Origin: Hirsutella rhossiliensis
Taxonomy: Eukaryota; Ascomycota; Sordariomycetes; Hypocreales; Ophiocordycipitaceae
Direction of reading: 5' to 3'
DNA: 64,000 nt
Assembly: GCF_020360975.1 (NCBI RefSeq)
Contig: NW_025408677.1
Location: 1,178,001 to 1,242,000, forward strand
The notes beneath the pieces were generated by a model, which ran no database searches, was not told the DNA's origin, and saw only the letters and a program-made list of their open reading frames with translations. Within the stretch, counting starts at the first letter, position 1; each line of letters begins with the position of its first letter. The position numbers and the translations under genes were made by a program. Below, piece after piece: positions 1 through 12,306 of the stretch.

Positions 1-1099
1 ATTTAAAGAAATACTTAAAATTAAAACCTAATAAATACCTTATATTCTTATAGAAAACTAATAAGCTATATTAATTTAATATTAACTAGTACTATATAAA
101 GGAGACTATATTATAGCTATTACTATAATTAATACCTTTATAGCTCTATAATAAGAATAGTAACTATAAGGAGAATTTAAAGACAATCTATAAATACTAC
201 TTACTTATAAGTACTATAAGTATATTTTATAGATATTATATATCTACCTAGATTATATAATATACTTTTAGATAAAAGTATAATATAATGCTTTCTTAGT
301 TAGGTTTAAGAGATAAGTACTTTCGAAACCCTACCTAAGTATATAATTAAACTACTAGAAAATCAATTAACGCTACCTAAACGACTAAGTTATATTATTA
401 AAACCCGATTATAGTATACTACTTAAATACCGCGATAATTATAGTTTATTAATAAGATATCTTTTAGAGATATATAAAATCTATAAATATACTAAAATAA
501 AGGAATAATATAACGCTACTTACTTTAAGGTATCTTAACCCTTAATCTTTTAAAAACTTATATAGTAAGTTAAATATAATAAAGAAGATTATAATAAATA
601 TATATACTTATACTATAGAGTTTATAAATATAAAAAAGTATAAGTATAATATAAACGATATAACGGTATATTAAAAGATTATTAGTAATATATATAAAGG
701 CTATAAGCTATATTTAACTAAAGAAAAATCGATATAGAAATACTATATAGAAAATAGAAAAACGCTAAATAAAAACTTAACGTTTAGTATAGAAATAAAT
801 AAAATTATAAAGTATAGTATATAATTAACTATAAAGTAGTATAATATAAACGATATAGCGTTAAGAAATAAGAAATCTTTAATTAGCCATAAGAAATTAG
901 TCTCTTAAGCCTTAATACGATACTATATAATAAAAATATAAAGAAATAATATTAATAATAAATTAAAGAAGAATACCTAAATAAAATAAATAAAGATTAA
1001 GTAAAAAATAAGGTATACTATCTATAAAAGGGCTATAGACTAGTATAATATAATAAAATCTAAGGACCCTATATATAGTAATAGTAAGCTATAGCGACT

Positions 1100-4000
1100 A
1101 AATAGTATTAGATATCTAAATCGTAGGATATTATATATATATACCTTTAGACTATAGCGCGATAGGTAATTACGTTTTACTTAAAGTTATTAATCGTTAC
1201 TAACTTATATAGAGATATAAGAAAGATCTATATAAACTTATAAATATTAAAGGAGAGGCCTTTAACTATAATAATAAAGTTATTAATATAGAGATTAATT
1301 ACCTTAATATTAATATCTAGGGCTATAATAAATAAGTTTACTTCGACATTATAAATATTAAAGAATATAACCTTATATTAAGACTTCTATAGTTATAGGA
1401 GAGTAACTTACTAATTAACTAGAAAACTAGCTAGCTATATTAGAATAAAGATATATATTTCTAGGACTAGTAGACTTAAAAGAAAGTAGAATTTTATAAT
1501 AATTTAGCTATTAAATAGGATAATAAGGATAACCGTTTAAGTAAATTATTATAGGCTTTAGCGATATAAATAAAAATAATAACCGAACTAGCGGATATAA
1601 TAAAATCGATTAATAAGACCTATATACTAACTAATATAGCTATATAACTTAGTACTTAATATAAATAAAATAAAGGATATAATATAAAGATTTAAAGAGT
1701 TATTACTACTTTAAGGAAAGGCCTTAAATAAATTAATAAAGAGCTTAAGTTAAGAGAAACTAGCTCTTAAAAGAAAGAATAAAGCCTATAAGATAAAATA
1801 AAGAATATCCCTTAGGAATACCGAAAATATAATAAACTCTTTAAGGAAGAACTTAAAATAGGGTTACTTAAATATAGCTAATAAGACTATAAAATTTATC
1901 TTAAGGATAAAATAACGCCGACGTTTTATAAAATCTATAACCTAAATAAAAAGTAATTATAAACACTACGCGACTACTTTAATAAGAATCTATAAAAGGG
2001 ATATATATAAATATTAATATCTAAAGTAAGCTATATAGTTATATTTATTTTAAAGAAAAATAGTAAGCTATAACTAGTTATTAACTATAAACGCTTAAAC
2101 GATATTATAATAAAGGACCGAATACTATTACCGCTTATATCGGAACTATAAGATCGATTATATAGTAAAAAATAGTTTATAGCCCTTAATCTTAAAGGCG
2201 CCTATAACTTAATATATATAAAAAAGAGATATAAATAGATAATAGCCTTTAAAATAAAATTCGGACTATTTAAATATCTAGTAATACTATTTAGACTTAT
2301 AAATATACTAGCTACCTTTTAATAAATAATTAATAATATCCTATATAAATACTTAGATATCTTTATAGTAGTATACCTAGATAATATCCTAATCTTTTTA
2401 GATACCCTAGAAGAATATAAGGAATATATTTATAAGGTACTTTATATACTTTAGAATATAAAGTTACTAGTTAAACTAAAGAAAAGTAAGTTCTATATAT
2501 AAAAAGTAGACTTCTTTAAATATACGATCTTACTAAGAGAGATATAAATATAATAAGATAAGATTAACTTAGTTAAAGAATAGCTAACGCTAAAGAACGT
2601 TAAGGATATATAAAGTTTCCTAGGATTTATAAATTATTACTAACGATTTATTAAAGATTTTAGAAAGATCGTAGTACTATTATATAACTTAATAAAAAAG
2701 GAAAAAGAATTTATATAGGATAATAAAGCTAATAAAGCTTTTAAATATATTAAGACTATAATTATATAAGAACTAGTCTTAACTACCTTCGATCTAAAAT
2801 AATAAATCGAACTTAAAACTAATATATTAGACTTTACTTTAAGAGTATAAATTAAAGAGAAAGATAATAAAGGAAGACTATAATTAATTATATTCTACTT
2901 AAAAAAGCTATATAGTATAGAACTTAATTACTTTATCTACGATAAAGAATTCCTTATAATTATTTAAGCTTTTAAGGAATTTTAATACTACTTTCTTAGA
3001 AGTAAGTATAAAGTTAAGGTCTATATAGATTATAAGAATATCTTATACTTTATAATAATATAATAATTAAACGGACGATAGATTTAATAGGCCGAATATT
3101 TATTAAAATTTAACTATAAAATAATCTATAAAAAAAGAATAGAAAACGGTCGAGCTAATACCCTTAGTTAATAAAGTAACTATAATATAAAAGTACTTAT
3201 AGTAAAAGAATAGCTCTTAGAAATTAATAAAAACGGAAACTATTAATAATAATAGCTAAATATAATATTTAAGGTATAACCTAACGACTTAATATACTAA
3301 AAGATCCTAAAATAAATAAAAGAATATAAAGTACTAAAGAGATATAATATAGAATATTCGGAAGTTTTAATATATAAGAATAAAATCTAGATACTACTAG
3401 CGTTATAAGATAAAGTTATATAAGATATATATAAATACTTCATATATAGATACTAAAGAATCTAAAGAATAATAAAACGGATTAAACCATAATATAACTT
3501 CCTTTAGCTTAAGGAAGTAGTATAATAAGTTATTAAAAAATATAAACTTTATAAATAAAGTAAAGCTAAACGATATAAGCTATATAGAGAATTATAACCG
3601 CTATTAATACTAGAGAAACTATAGGATTTAATAGCTTTTAACTATATTATAAAGCTATTACTATTAAAAGAACCTATAACTAACGTTAAGTATAATAGTA
3701 TATTTATTATTACCGACCGATTAATAAAGTATAGATACTTCTTACTATATAAAGAAATAATTAATATAAAAGAGCTAGTATATATATTCCTATAAATAAT
3801 TATTAGTAATTATAAACTACTAAATAAGATTATCTTTTATAAAAGAAGTATATTTATAGCTAAGTTTTAGTAAGCTCTTATAGTATAATTAAGGATAAAA
3901 TATAAGCTTAATATAGCTTATTACCTATAAATAGATAGATAAATAGAATAACTTAACTAAACGCTTAAATAATATTTATAATACTATACTAGCTACGAAT

Positions 4001-4660
4001 AAAATAATTAAGTTAAATAGCTACTAATAGTATAACTAACTTATAATAGCTTAGTTATAGAAATAACTAAGCTCTTACTAATATACGCTAATTATAGATA
4101 TAACCTAAAAGTATTTAAGGTTACTTAATAAAGACTATAAGTAGAATAAGTAATACTATAAGTAAATTAGCTACGAAAATTATATAAAGAAATATAATAA
4201 GAACTTTAATTTATTAAAGAACGAATATCTACTTACTATAATCGGAAAAGATTATAGGGACTAATCTTTTAAGAGGGAGATATAGTCTACCTTATATAAC
4301 GAAACATTAAAATAAAATAACTAAGTAATAAATTAGATTTTAAGAAACTTAAACCGTTTAAGGTTAAGAAAACTATTTTAAAAGTTAACTATAAACTTTC
4401 GCTACTAATAATAATATAGATATACCTAATATTTTATATCTTATTATTAGAACTAGTACTATAAAACGCTAAACTATAGGATAAAATTAAGTTTAATAAT
4501 AATTAAGAATATAAAGCTAAATAAATACTAAATATAAGAAAATAAGGTTAGTAATAAAAATACCTTATTAAGTAAAAAGGATATAAACTAAAAGAAAATA
4601 CTTAGGAACTACTTAAGTACTCAACCTACTATAGTTCTTTACTTTAATAGTTCTATTAGT
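1100..4660 (+). pseudogene. pol of gypsy A1: protease-RT-RNase H-integrase-chromodomain
   Basis: Seen in order: a protease active site near 1,150 read as D-Y-S-A-I-G-N, where each odd residue is a C-to-T or G-to-A product of D-C-G-A-T-G-N; the protease end with L-I-L-R-L-L near 1,375; the RT box Y-L-D-N at about 2,373 (second catalytic Asp now Asn); the F-L-G-F-I-N-Y-Y block at 2,617-2,640; RNase H near 2,790-2,850; the integrase core at about 3,630-4,150; and a chromodomain at 4,558-4,620 with Y-L-I-K-stop-K-G-Y, where Trp has become a stop. Chromodomains in this position direct chromoviruses to heterochromatin. Stops are nearly all at Gln or Trp codons, so decay is by RIP rather than by indels. 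Confidence 0.88.
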
Positions 4661-5374
4661 AAAATCTACCCTAGGTATTATAAAATCGCTTAATAAACTA
4701 ATAGTATTTTAATTAATTATATTAAATCTACCTATAAACTAAATATTAACTACTACTTTAGATTCTTAGTGCTTAGCCTTATTAAGGTTATTTAAGGAAT
4801 AAAGGCCTTAATAGACTATCTTAGTACCCTTTTACTTTAGCTAGCGCTTTTAACGGCGAAGCCGCGCTAAACGAGCTAAGGCTTTATTTAGGTTAGCTTA
4901 AGCTTTTAATATTCGCTCCTTAGTAATTTATTTTTCTTTATTTAATCGATTAGACTCTAGATTTATTTAGGATACTAAGAAATACGTTAGCTATAAATAA
5001 AAGGTGGGATAATAAAGTTACCTATAAGAGCTAATTACTACGCCCGACGTATCGTAGGAACGACCCTACTATATATATTTAGTATACTTAGAAGATTTCT
5101 TTAGTATTTTATAGTAAAAGCCGCGCGATAAATAAAAAGAATATAATATAACGTTAAAACTAAAACGATTAATAGACTTAGCTAAATAAATACGCTTAAG
5201 GGTCTTATAAGAACGATCCTTTAATACGTAACTAAATATACTATTAGTAGTATATCCTAAAGGATAGAAAGAACGAACGGGGAATATATATACGCGCGAT
5301 AAGGGTATATTTATATACGGCAACTAAGGTAGTAGTAGGTCTTATAGATAAGACTAAAAGGAAGGGAGATATCG
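4661..5374 (+). other. 3' non-coding tract of gypsy A1, ending in polypurine tract
   Basis: About 700 bases between the chromodomain and the 3' LTR. No domain is recognised. The stretch ends in a purine run (aaaaggaagggag, about 5,355-5,368) directly before the LTR, as expected for the polypurine primer of plus-strand synthesis. Its counterpart in copy A2 is 12,307-13,050, read in reverse. A minus-strand 84-codon open frame here (5,069-5,323) is judged fortuitous. Confidence 0.6.
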
Positions 5375-5845
5375 TATTATAACTATAGTTAGTAGGCTAT
5401 AGAAGAGCCAGCTACGTTTACGTAATAAGGCGGCTTAAAATAATAGTTAGGATAAGAAGTTACTTAGGCTTAGCTTACCTAGAGTATATATAAGCTAAGT
5501 AAGCCTTATATAAATAGATTACTACTTAAGAGTATAGCTTATAAGTAAGCTATAGTAAGCTATAAAGGGGATTATAGCTAGGACTATAATCTAAGGATAG
5601 TCTCTATAAGTATATATAGCTACTTACTTTTACTCTTTTAAATAGATAGCTCGATAGCTTTTAATATAGATCTTTATTATAATTCTATCTTTAATTTTAA
5701 TTACCTAGTTATAGTCTATAGTCTACGACCTCTAACTTATTACTAACGTAATATACTTACTATTACTTAGACCACGCCCTATTATATCTACTAATATAAA
5801 CCCCTCGATAGGTTTATCCCTTAAGAATAATACCGGTCGTTATAT
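5375..5845 (+). repeat. 3' LTR of gypsy A1 (about 470 bp)
   Basis: Starts tattataacta right after the purine tract and ends cggtcgttata. About 200 bases at the 3' side (5,640-5,845) match, in reverse complement, both A2 LTRs (11,841-12,040 and 31,371-31,570); the middle is quite different. A1 and A2 are therefore sub-family variants with shared LTR ends. The next base is copia-1 LTR sequence with its start missing. Confidence 0.8.
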
Positions 5846-6282
5846 AAAAGGGACCTAAGAAGCTAAAAGTACTTAGTAAAAAAGAAAGAAGAAAAAGCTA
5901 AAAGAAGGTATAAAGAAGAGGGTAAGGGTATAAAGGGAAGTAAAAGTAGTAATAGCGTCTTATAAAAGTAGTAAGAGATAAGATAGATATACTAGTAATA
6001 GCTAAAATAAAAGGGAAAAACTAGTAAAAAGCTTAGTAGTTAAGAGGATATTAATAGCTTCTTTAAGTAAGATCTTCTTTATTTATTAAGATACTAAATA
6101 AGTATAAAGAAAGGCGTTAAATAAAGAAAAGAAAGATAATTAAAGTAATATAATATTTACTCCTTTACTATAATTACTACCCTTATAAGAATTAATTATC
6201 TTTACCCTACCTATTTAACCTCTTACTTTTAATTTTACCTTTCTATATTTTATATATACTTTTTATATCTCTCTTTATAAGA
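5846..6282 (+). repeat. 5' LTR of copia-1, first ~50-60 bp missing
   Basis: Begins at aagggacctaagaagc, which corresponds to a point some 60 bases into the copia-2 LTR, and ends ctttataaga followed by gttataag, the same LTR/primer-site junction as copia-2. The missing start is explained if gypsy A1 inserted here; the lost bases should then lie beyond A1's 5' LTR, left of this window. Confidence 0.78.
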
Positions 6283-9200
6283 GTTATAAGCTTAAAAGGA
6301 ATAGAATTCTTATACCTTTTAGCTACTATAAAGGGTACCTTTCTTATATCCCTTATACTTTCCCTTTACCCCTTTTATAAGAAAAGCTAATTTTTAACTA
6401 ACTTTTTAACCTTCTTTTATAATAATATTAAAAAATAACTCTTTTACTACCCTTATATCCTATAAAACGATTCTTATAAAGCCTTAAGATTAAGATAAGT
6501 AGGTAAAGGAGCTATAGGCTCCTATAAATAGAACTATCTATAATTTAGTCTTCTTTAATAAGTAGGACCCTCTTAAGCCCCCTCTTTATCTTAGTATAAC
6601 GGAATTTATAAAAGGAGCTTCCTTCTTCCTTAAGCTAACCTCTATATATTAAAGAGCTTTTTTTACTACCTTAGGTAACTATAAGAGTTACTATAAAGAA
6701 TACCTTAATAAGATAAAGCTACTAACTACTATATATATAGCGATAATAAAATCTATTAGTACTATAAAGCTAATCTCTTTTTAAGAGAAAGAGACTCTTA
6801 AGTAATAGCTTTTAAAGCTAGAGACCTTAATAGCTCCCTTAAAGAGCTATATAACTAACCGTATTAAGAAGACCTATATAGTATACCTAGGAGCCTTTTT
6901 TACTAGGAACCTACTAGCTTCTTTATAGCTAGCTAAGTAAGAAGAAATCCTTAAGGAAGCTAACTAATACTTCCTAATAAAAGCTCTTTCTAGCTAGTAG
7001 CTATAAGATATATCTCTACTAATAAAGCCTATTAGTAATAGTTACTTAACTATCTTTTAAGAAGCTAGCTAAGAACTAAATAAAGAGGCTATTAAAGTAT
7101 AATAATAAGTAGTTTTATTCCTTTATAGCTAGCACTTAACTTAGATAGCTCGACTTACTACTATTATAGCTACTATAGCCCTTATTACTATAGCCCCCGC
7201 TACTACTATTACTACCCTTCTAGCTCCTCTTCCCTTAAGAGCCTTAACGCTATCTTTAACTATAGCTACTACCCTAGCCCTAGCTTTACTTCTTAACCTA
7301 GGCCCGGCCTTAGTCCTATTAATTAGACTAGCTTAACTAGTCCCTTAATAGACCTTTTAGTTTATTAGTCGAAAAATTAAGGAACTAGTTAAAATTAAAC
7401 CTCTTTATTAAAATTAGTAATAAAAAGTAAAAAGAAGGGGTTTTTAAGTAGACCTTCTAGAAAAAGATAAGGACTCCTTAAAGAGATAATAAACGAGGAG
7501 GAATCGACCTACTTACTAAGCGTATAAAAGGCCCTATTAGCTAGAAGACTACTAATAGGTCTTTAAGGAAAGTTAACCTTTTAAAAGTATACCTCTTAAG
7601 GGACTAGAAGATATTATTAAAAAGTCTCTTAAGGAGGACCCCTTATTATAGAAAAAGATAGACGAGATTTAAGTTACTAAGAAATAGTAACTAACGCCGC
7701 TACCTTTATTCGAGCTATAAATTTAAGGAAAAATCGTTAGTATAGTAAATCCGGCCTTTATCTTCCTTATAGATTAGTAGGACCGCTTATTAGGACCCTC
7801 TAACTATCCCTTACGAAAATTAGCTATCCTTAACTTTAGTACTTCCCTCGATATTTATAATACCTTCTTACGATTCCGGTCCTTTAAGAAGGTATAGAGG
7901 GAATACCTTATTACTAGGGAATTAACTATATAGATAAAGGGATATAAAAGGGTGAATTTTACGATAAAATTACTTAATAGGTCTATATAAATTCTTCGAT
8001 AAAAAAGGGTAGCTTTTTACCCTTAATTTTTAACGAGCGTAATTTCCTTCCGCTTTCTTTAAAAGGAAGGAATTTTCTAAGATATAGTATCTAGGCCTAT
8101 AAGGCTAGTCTAGAAGAATTAAACGATTAAGCTTATCGAGGAGAAATTTAATTAATTTATTCTTAAATTCCGACCTATTTATAAGAAGGAACTACTTAAG
8201 AAGTTAGCTTTCCTTACTTTAAAGAGGGTAGGTTTAAAAGACCTTCTGTTAGTAGCCTAAGAAGATAGCCTTCTTTAGTATATACGACTTAGTTACCTAG
8301 GCCCCTTAGCTTTATATAAGCTAGGCTAATAATAAGGCGTATAAATAAGGGGCCTAAAGACTATTAAATATAAATACTATAGCTAAGGAAAGACTAAGAG
8401 ACGAATTTCTAAACGAACCCCTATATAGCTAGACTAGCTATATAAGTTTAGGTCGACTAGACCGACGTCTTTAAGGACTAAGAAAGCTTTATTAAGGCAA
8501 TGTTTTTTATAGACGCTTTTTTAAGGATAGTTTTCCTTTATTTCTTATAGACCTACTTAAGTAAGTATAACTAGTCTACCTTCTAAGACTTTATTAACTA
8601 AATAAAATCCTACTTTAGCTATAAGGTAAAGAAGATATAGTTTAATAGAGAGCTATTTATAAACGATATCTTAAATTAGCTTCGAAAAAAGGGTATTTTA
8701 CCCCTCCTATTAGTATTAAATACCTAGGCCTAAAATAGAAAGGTAGAAAGATTAAGGGGTGCTATAATAAAAAGGGCCTATATAATAAGACTTACTATAA
8801 AGCTTTCTTATAACCTATAGAGGGAAGTCGTTAAGACCGCCTATTACCTTTAAAACCGGACCCTAAGGGACCTTAGGGGCCTAAGGGACTATAGGGAACT
8901 AAAGACCCTTTTTAAGACTTAAGGAATAAACTAGAAATCCCCTCTTAAGCTCTTTATAAAGAAGAGGGCTATACTAGCCTACCTTTATACCTATAGTTAT
9001 AAGGTATACGCTATAACTACCGATATAAAGATAAAAAGAAAGAAGAAAAGAAAGCTTAATTCTAGAGCTTTTATTAATTACCTTATTAGTTATAATTCTA
9101 CGAATATCTTTTAGATCTAGATTCCTTTTTTATAAAAGGTTATTTTAACTAGGGATATAATTTTCGATGAATCTAGCTTCTTTAATAGAAAGAGGGATTA

Positions 9201-11840
9201 ATAGCCCCTCTTACTCTCTTAACGTTAGCTAATTTAAAAGATCTAAATCCTACCTTCTTAATAGTCTTAAGAAAAGGTCTTAGATAAGGAAATAAAAAAA
9301 GAAACTAAAGTTAAAGTAGTTAAAGATAACGCTAACTTTAAAGAAGAAGAAGAAGCTATTAAATTAGATAATCTAGATAAAGAAGGAGACTATAGGAAAG
9401 CGGTAGAGCTAAAATACGCCTACCTCCCTATACCTTCTCTTATATAATAAGAAGATCTAAAAGTAGCTTTTTCTATTAGTCTTCCTATCTTAACCCTTAA
9501 GGGGGTAGGAAAGGTACCTTTCTTAAAGGATTACCTAGCTACCTTTTTATCCCTATATCGAGAAGTAAAGGAAGGTATAGGGCCCGATATAGTTACTAAA
9601 AAAGACTAATTTCTCCCTTATTTCGATTGTTTTTCTAACTTCTATCTAACGCCTATAGAAGACGGTTCCTACGGAGCATTTATAATAAGCCGGCTCTTTA
9701 AGCTATAGCTATTAGTAAGGAAGGTATATAAAAGAGACCTCCTAGACCTACTAGTAAACTAAAAGTAGCTAGAAAAACACCCCTTTAAAGACTAGTCTTT
9801 CTAGGCCTAGAAAGACTACCTAGCCTTATATAAAGAGATAGGGTCTTTTAAAGAGGTCCTTAAGGAAAAGGTAAGAGGAAAATAGGTCCTTAGCTATAAA
9901 TAGGTCTTTATTTATAAGACTAATAAATATAGCTTCCTTTAAAAGTATAAAACCTAGCTAGTTATCTATAGGAATTAATAAGAAAAAGGGGATCTACTTA
10001 CTAAGGCAACTACCTTAATAGGGATATCTTTTTAGACCCTTATAGCTATAGTAGTAAAATTCGACCTCGAACTTAATTAAATAGATACTATTAATGCCTT
10101 TATTAACTACCCCTTTAAAAAAAAAGAAGTTATCTATATACGCCTTCTAGTAGGCTTTTAATAGCTAGGAAAGGTTCTATAGCTTAGGAAAGCTCTATAT
10201 AAACTATAAAGATTACCCCTTCTTTAGTAATAGTATTTAACCGGTTCCCTTAAAGCCCTAGGCTTTAAGAAAGTCCCCTAGGAACCGTATATAATATAGA
10301 AGGGTAAAATTACGGTCTTTTTTTATATCGATAATATTATCTAGGCCTACCTAAAAGAAAAAGAAGTAATAGCTAGGGAGGCTATATAAGGCCTATAATA
10401 AAGGTATAAGATAACTAGGCTAAGGAAGCTAAAGTAGTTCCTAGGGATATAAATCCTTTAAAATAGGTCTTAATAAACTATAATAAAGCCTTAAGAGGGT
10501 CTTAAGAGTCTATCTCTTAGGAGGTAAGTTAGGCTTTAGTAATAAGTAGTAATAAGTAATAAGAGTCTATTAAGAAGGTTTAACTTCTTATCTAAGATAG
10601 GTTCTTAGATACTTAGATTAATTACTAAAGGACTAAACTATCTAAGTAGTAGAGACTATCTTATATATACCTATTTACTCTTCTATTAGTCCCTAAGGAT
10701 TAGTATAATTATTACTAATCCTATTAAGGCTTACTTAGTTTATTTAGTACTAATTATACTAATCTATATAGTACTTAGCCTTACTTAGTACTAATCCTAC
10801 TAAGTAGCTTACGCTACTTAGTATCGATTCCTTTAAGCGATATTATATATTATTATTATATAGCTATCCCTTAGTTCTCTAATATAACCTTTAGGGCTAA
10901 TAGGTTATTATATACTAGCCTTATAGGCGGCTATATATTAGTTCGTAATATAGACTATCTAGCTTACTTAGGACGCCTATATCGATAAGGTCGCTTATAA
11001 ATTCCTCCTTAATTCCCTCGATAAGAAGCTTCCCTCTACGCCTATATTAGACGAAGAGCTTTTACCTAATCCGTCCTTTTAAGCTAGGGAGTAAGAGAAA
11101 CACTAATATTAATAAAAGGTAGGCTCCCTGCCTTTTTTAGCTATTTCTATTAAACTAGATATCTCTTTTACGGTCTCCCGGCTAGCTAGGTATAATTAGA
11201 ATCTTAGCCCTAGGTACTAAGAAGTAGTAAATAGGGCTATCCTTTATCTCTATTTAACGAGATTATATAGTCTACTCTTAGGAGGGTAGGGAAGGAAACT
11301 AGCTATTAAAATCTTCTTTTATTTTAGCGATTCGTCCTTTATAGATAATTTATTAAATAGAAAAAGCTTATAGGGGTATATTATATCCCTTTTTAAAGGA
11401 ACTATTACTTAGAGAGCTTTAAAGCAAGCTACTATTATAACTTTTAGTATAAAAGTAGAGCTACTAGCTCTTTTAAAAGCGTTAAAAGAAGCGATTTTCC
11501 TTAGCTAGCTACTAATATCTCTATAACTATAAATTTCGACCCTATTAGCTATAAAATATAATAATATATAGACTATATAAATTCTTATAAAAAATAGTAA
11601 GCTATTAACCTAGCTATAATATATCGATATCTACTAGTATTAGTTATACTAAGAGGTTTAAAGGGGACTTATTTCTATCTATTAAGTTTTAATAGTAACG
11701 ATAAAAGCTAACGGTCTTATAAAGCCCTTATTAAAGTAAAAGATAGCTATCTTTTTATAGTAAATTAAGCTAAAAGACGTTTAAGAGAAGCTATCCTTAG
11801 AGGCCCGCCTTAAAAGTCTATAAGAGGAGCTAATAGCCCG
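6283..11840 (+). pseudogene. gag-pol of copia-1 (protease, integrase, RT, RNase H), RIP-degraded
   Basis: Recognised by alignment with copia-2. Landmarks: a gag-like region around 6,650-7,300 rich in Ala and Pro codons turned to Thr/Ser/Ile; a degraded protease site near 7,830; integrase with N-stop-K-V-E-R near 8,730-8,760; the copia RT segment K-A-L-Y-K-L near 10,190; the RT catalytic box Y-I-D-N near 10,326; and RNase H with Y-N-N around 11,560. The copia order (integrase before RT) separates it from the gypsy elements. A 470-bp foreign insert interrupts the RT-RNase H region at 10,476. Confidence 0.82.
10476..10945. mobile_element. 470-bp insert in copia-1 (probable solo LTR) with TAATA duplication
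   Basis: Copia-2 reads without interruption at the matching point (19,130-19,150); here about 470 bases intervene, flanked by TAATA on both sides (10,471-10,475 and 10,946-10,950). A 5-bp target duplication and this length suit a solo LTR. No coding sequence is seen. The last ~30 bases (ataggcggctatat...ttcgtaat) recur at 22,797-22,822, so another fragment of the family lies beside copia-3. The internal sequence has several short inverted repeats of TACTAATC/GATTAGTA type. Confidence 0.6.
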
Positions 11841-12306
11841 TTATAACGACCGGTATTATTCCTAAGGGATAAACTTATCGAGGGGTTTATATTAGTAGAT
11901 ATAATAGGGCGTGGTCTAAGTAATAATAAGTATATTATATTAGTAATAAGTTAGAGGTTATAGACCGTAGACTATAACTAGGTAATTAAAATTAAAGATA
12001 GAATTATAATAAAGATCTATATTAAAAGCTATCGAGCTATCTATTTAAAGGAGTATTCTATTCCTTTCTTATATATCTTAAGAGCTTCCTTAGATCGCTA
12101 AGAGCACTAGGTAATCTTATCGCCTAAGAGCGCTAGGGCGCTAAAGCGATCCTACGATCTTAGCTATAGAGTATTAAAGCGCTAAAGTAGCCTATCGCTT
12201 TAAACTTAATTAGCCTATCGGTCCGTTTAATATTCCTTACTCCCTATATTACGTATCCTTATAATATATACTAGTCCCCGCGGTTTACTAGACTATAGTC
12301 GTAATA
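11841..12306 (-). repeat. 3' LTR of gypsy A2 (left end), 466 bp
   Basis: Begins ttataacgaccgg and ends gtcgtaata on the plus strand; on the minus strand it is preceded by the purine tract gaaggggagg at about 12,309-12,322. It matches the other A2 LTR at 31,371-31,836 along its length and has the same size. The two LTRs differ mainly by C/T and G/A changes, as RIP would produce. Confidence 0.85.

Larger units (their letters stand above)
1..5845 (+). mobile_element. Ty3/gypsy chromovirus, copy A1 (RIP-degraded; 5' end outside window)
   Basis: Translating the plus strand through RIP-type stops gives the normal chromovirus order: protease, reverse transcriptase, RNase H, integrase, chromodomain, 3' LTR. 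The copy would make cDNA in cytoplasmic particles and integrate it, but it is dead, with a stop every few tens of codons. The gag end lies left of position 1. Its beginning matches, in reverse, the start of copy A2's block at 29,741, so both belong to one family. It is among the most mutated sequence here: the first 240 bases hold a single CA and no TG. The 3' LTR abuts a copia-1 LTR lacking its first ~50-60 bases, so A1 was probably inserted into that LTR. Family assignment is firm. Confidence 0.9.

Noticed and set aside
5069..5323. 84-codon minus-strand open frame in the gypsy A1 3' tract
   Set aside because: No conserved domain, lies in non-coding element sequence opposite to pol, and composition is that of RIP-mutated DNA.
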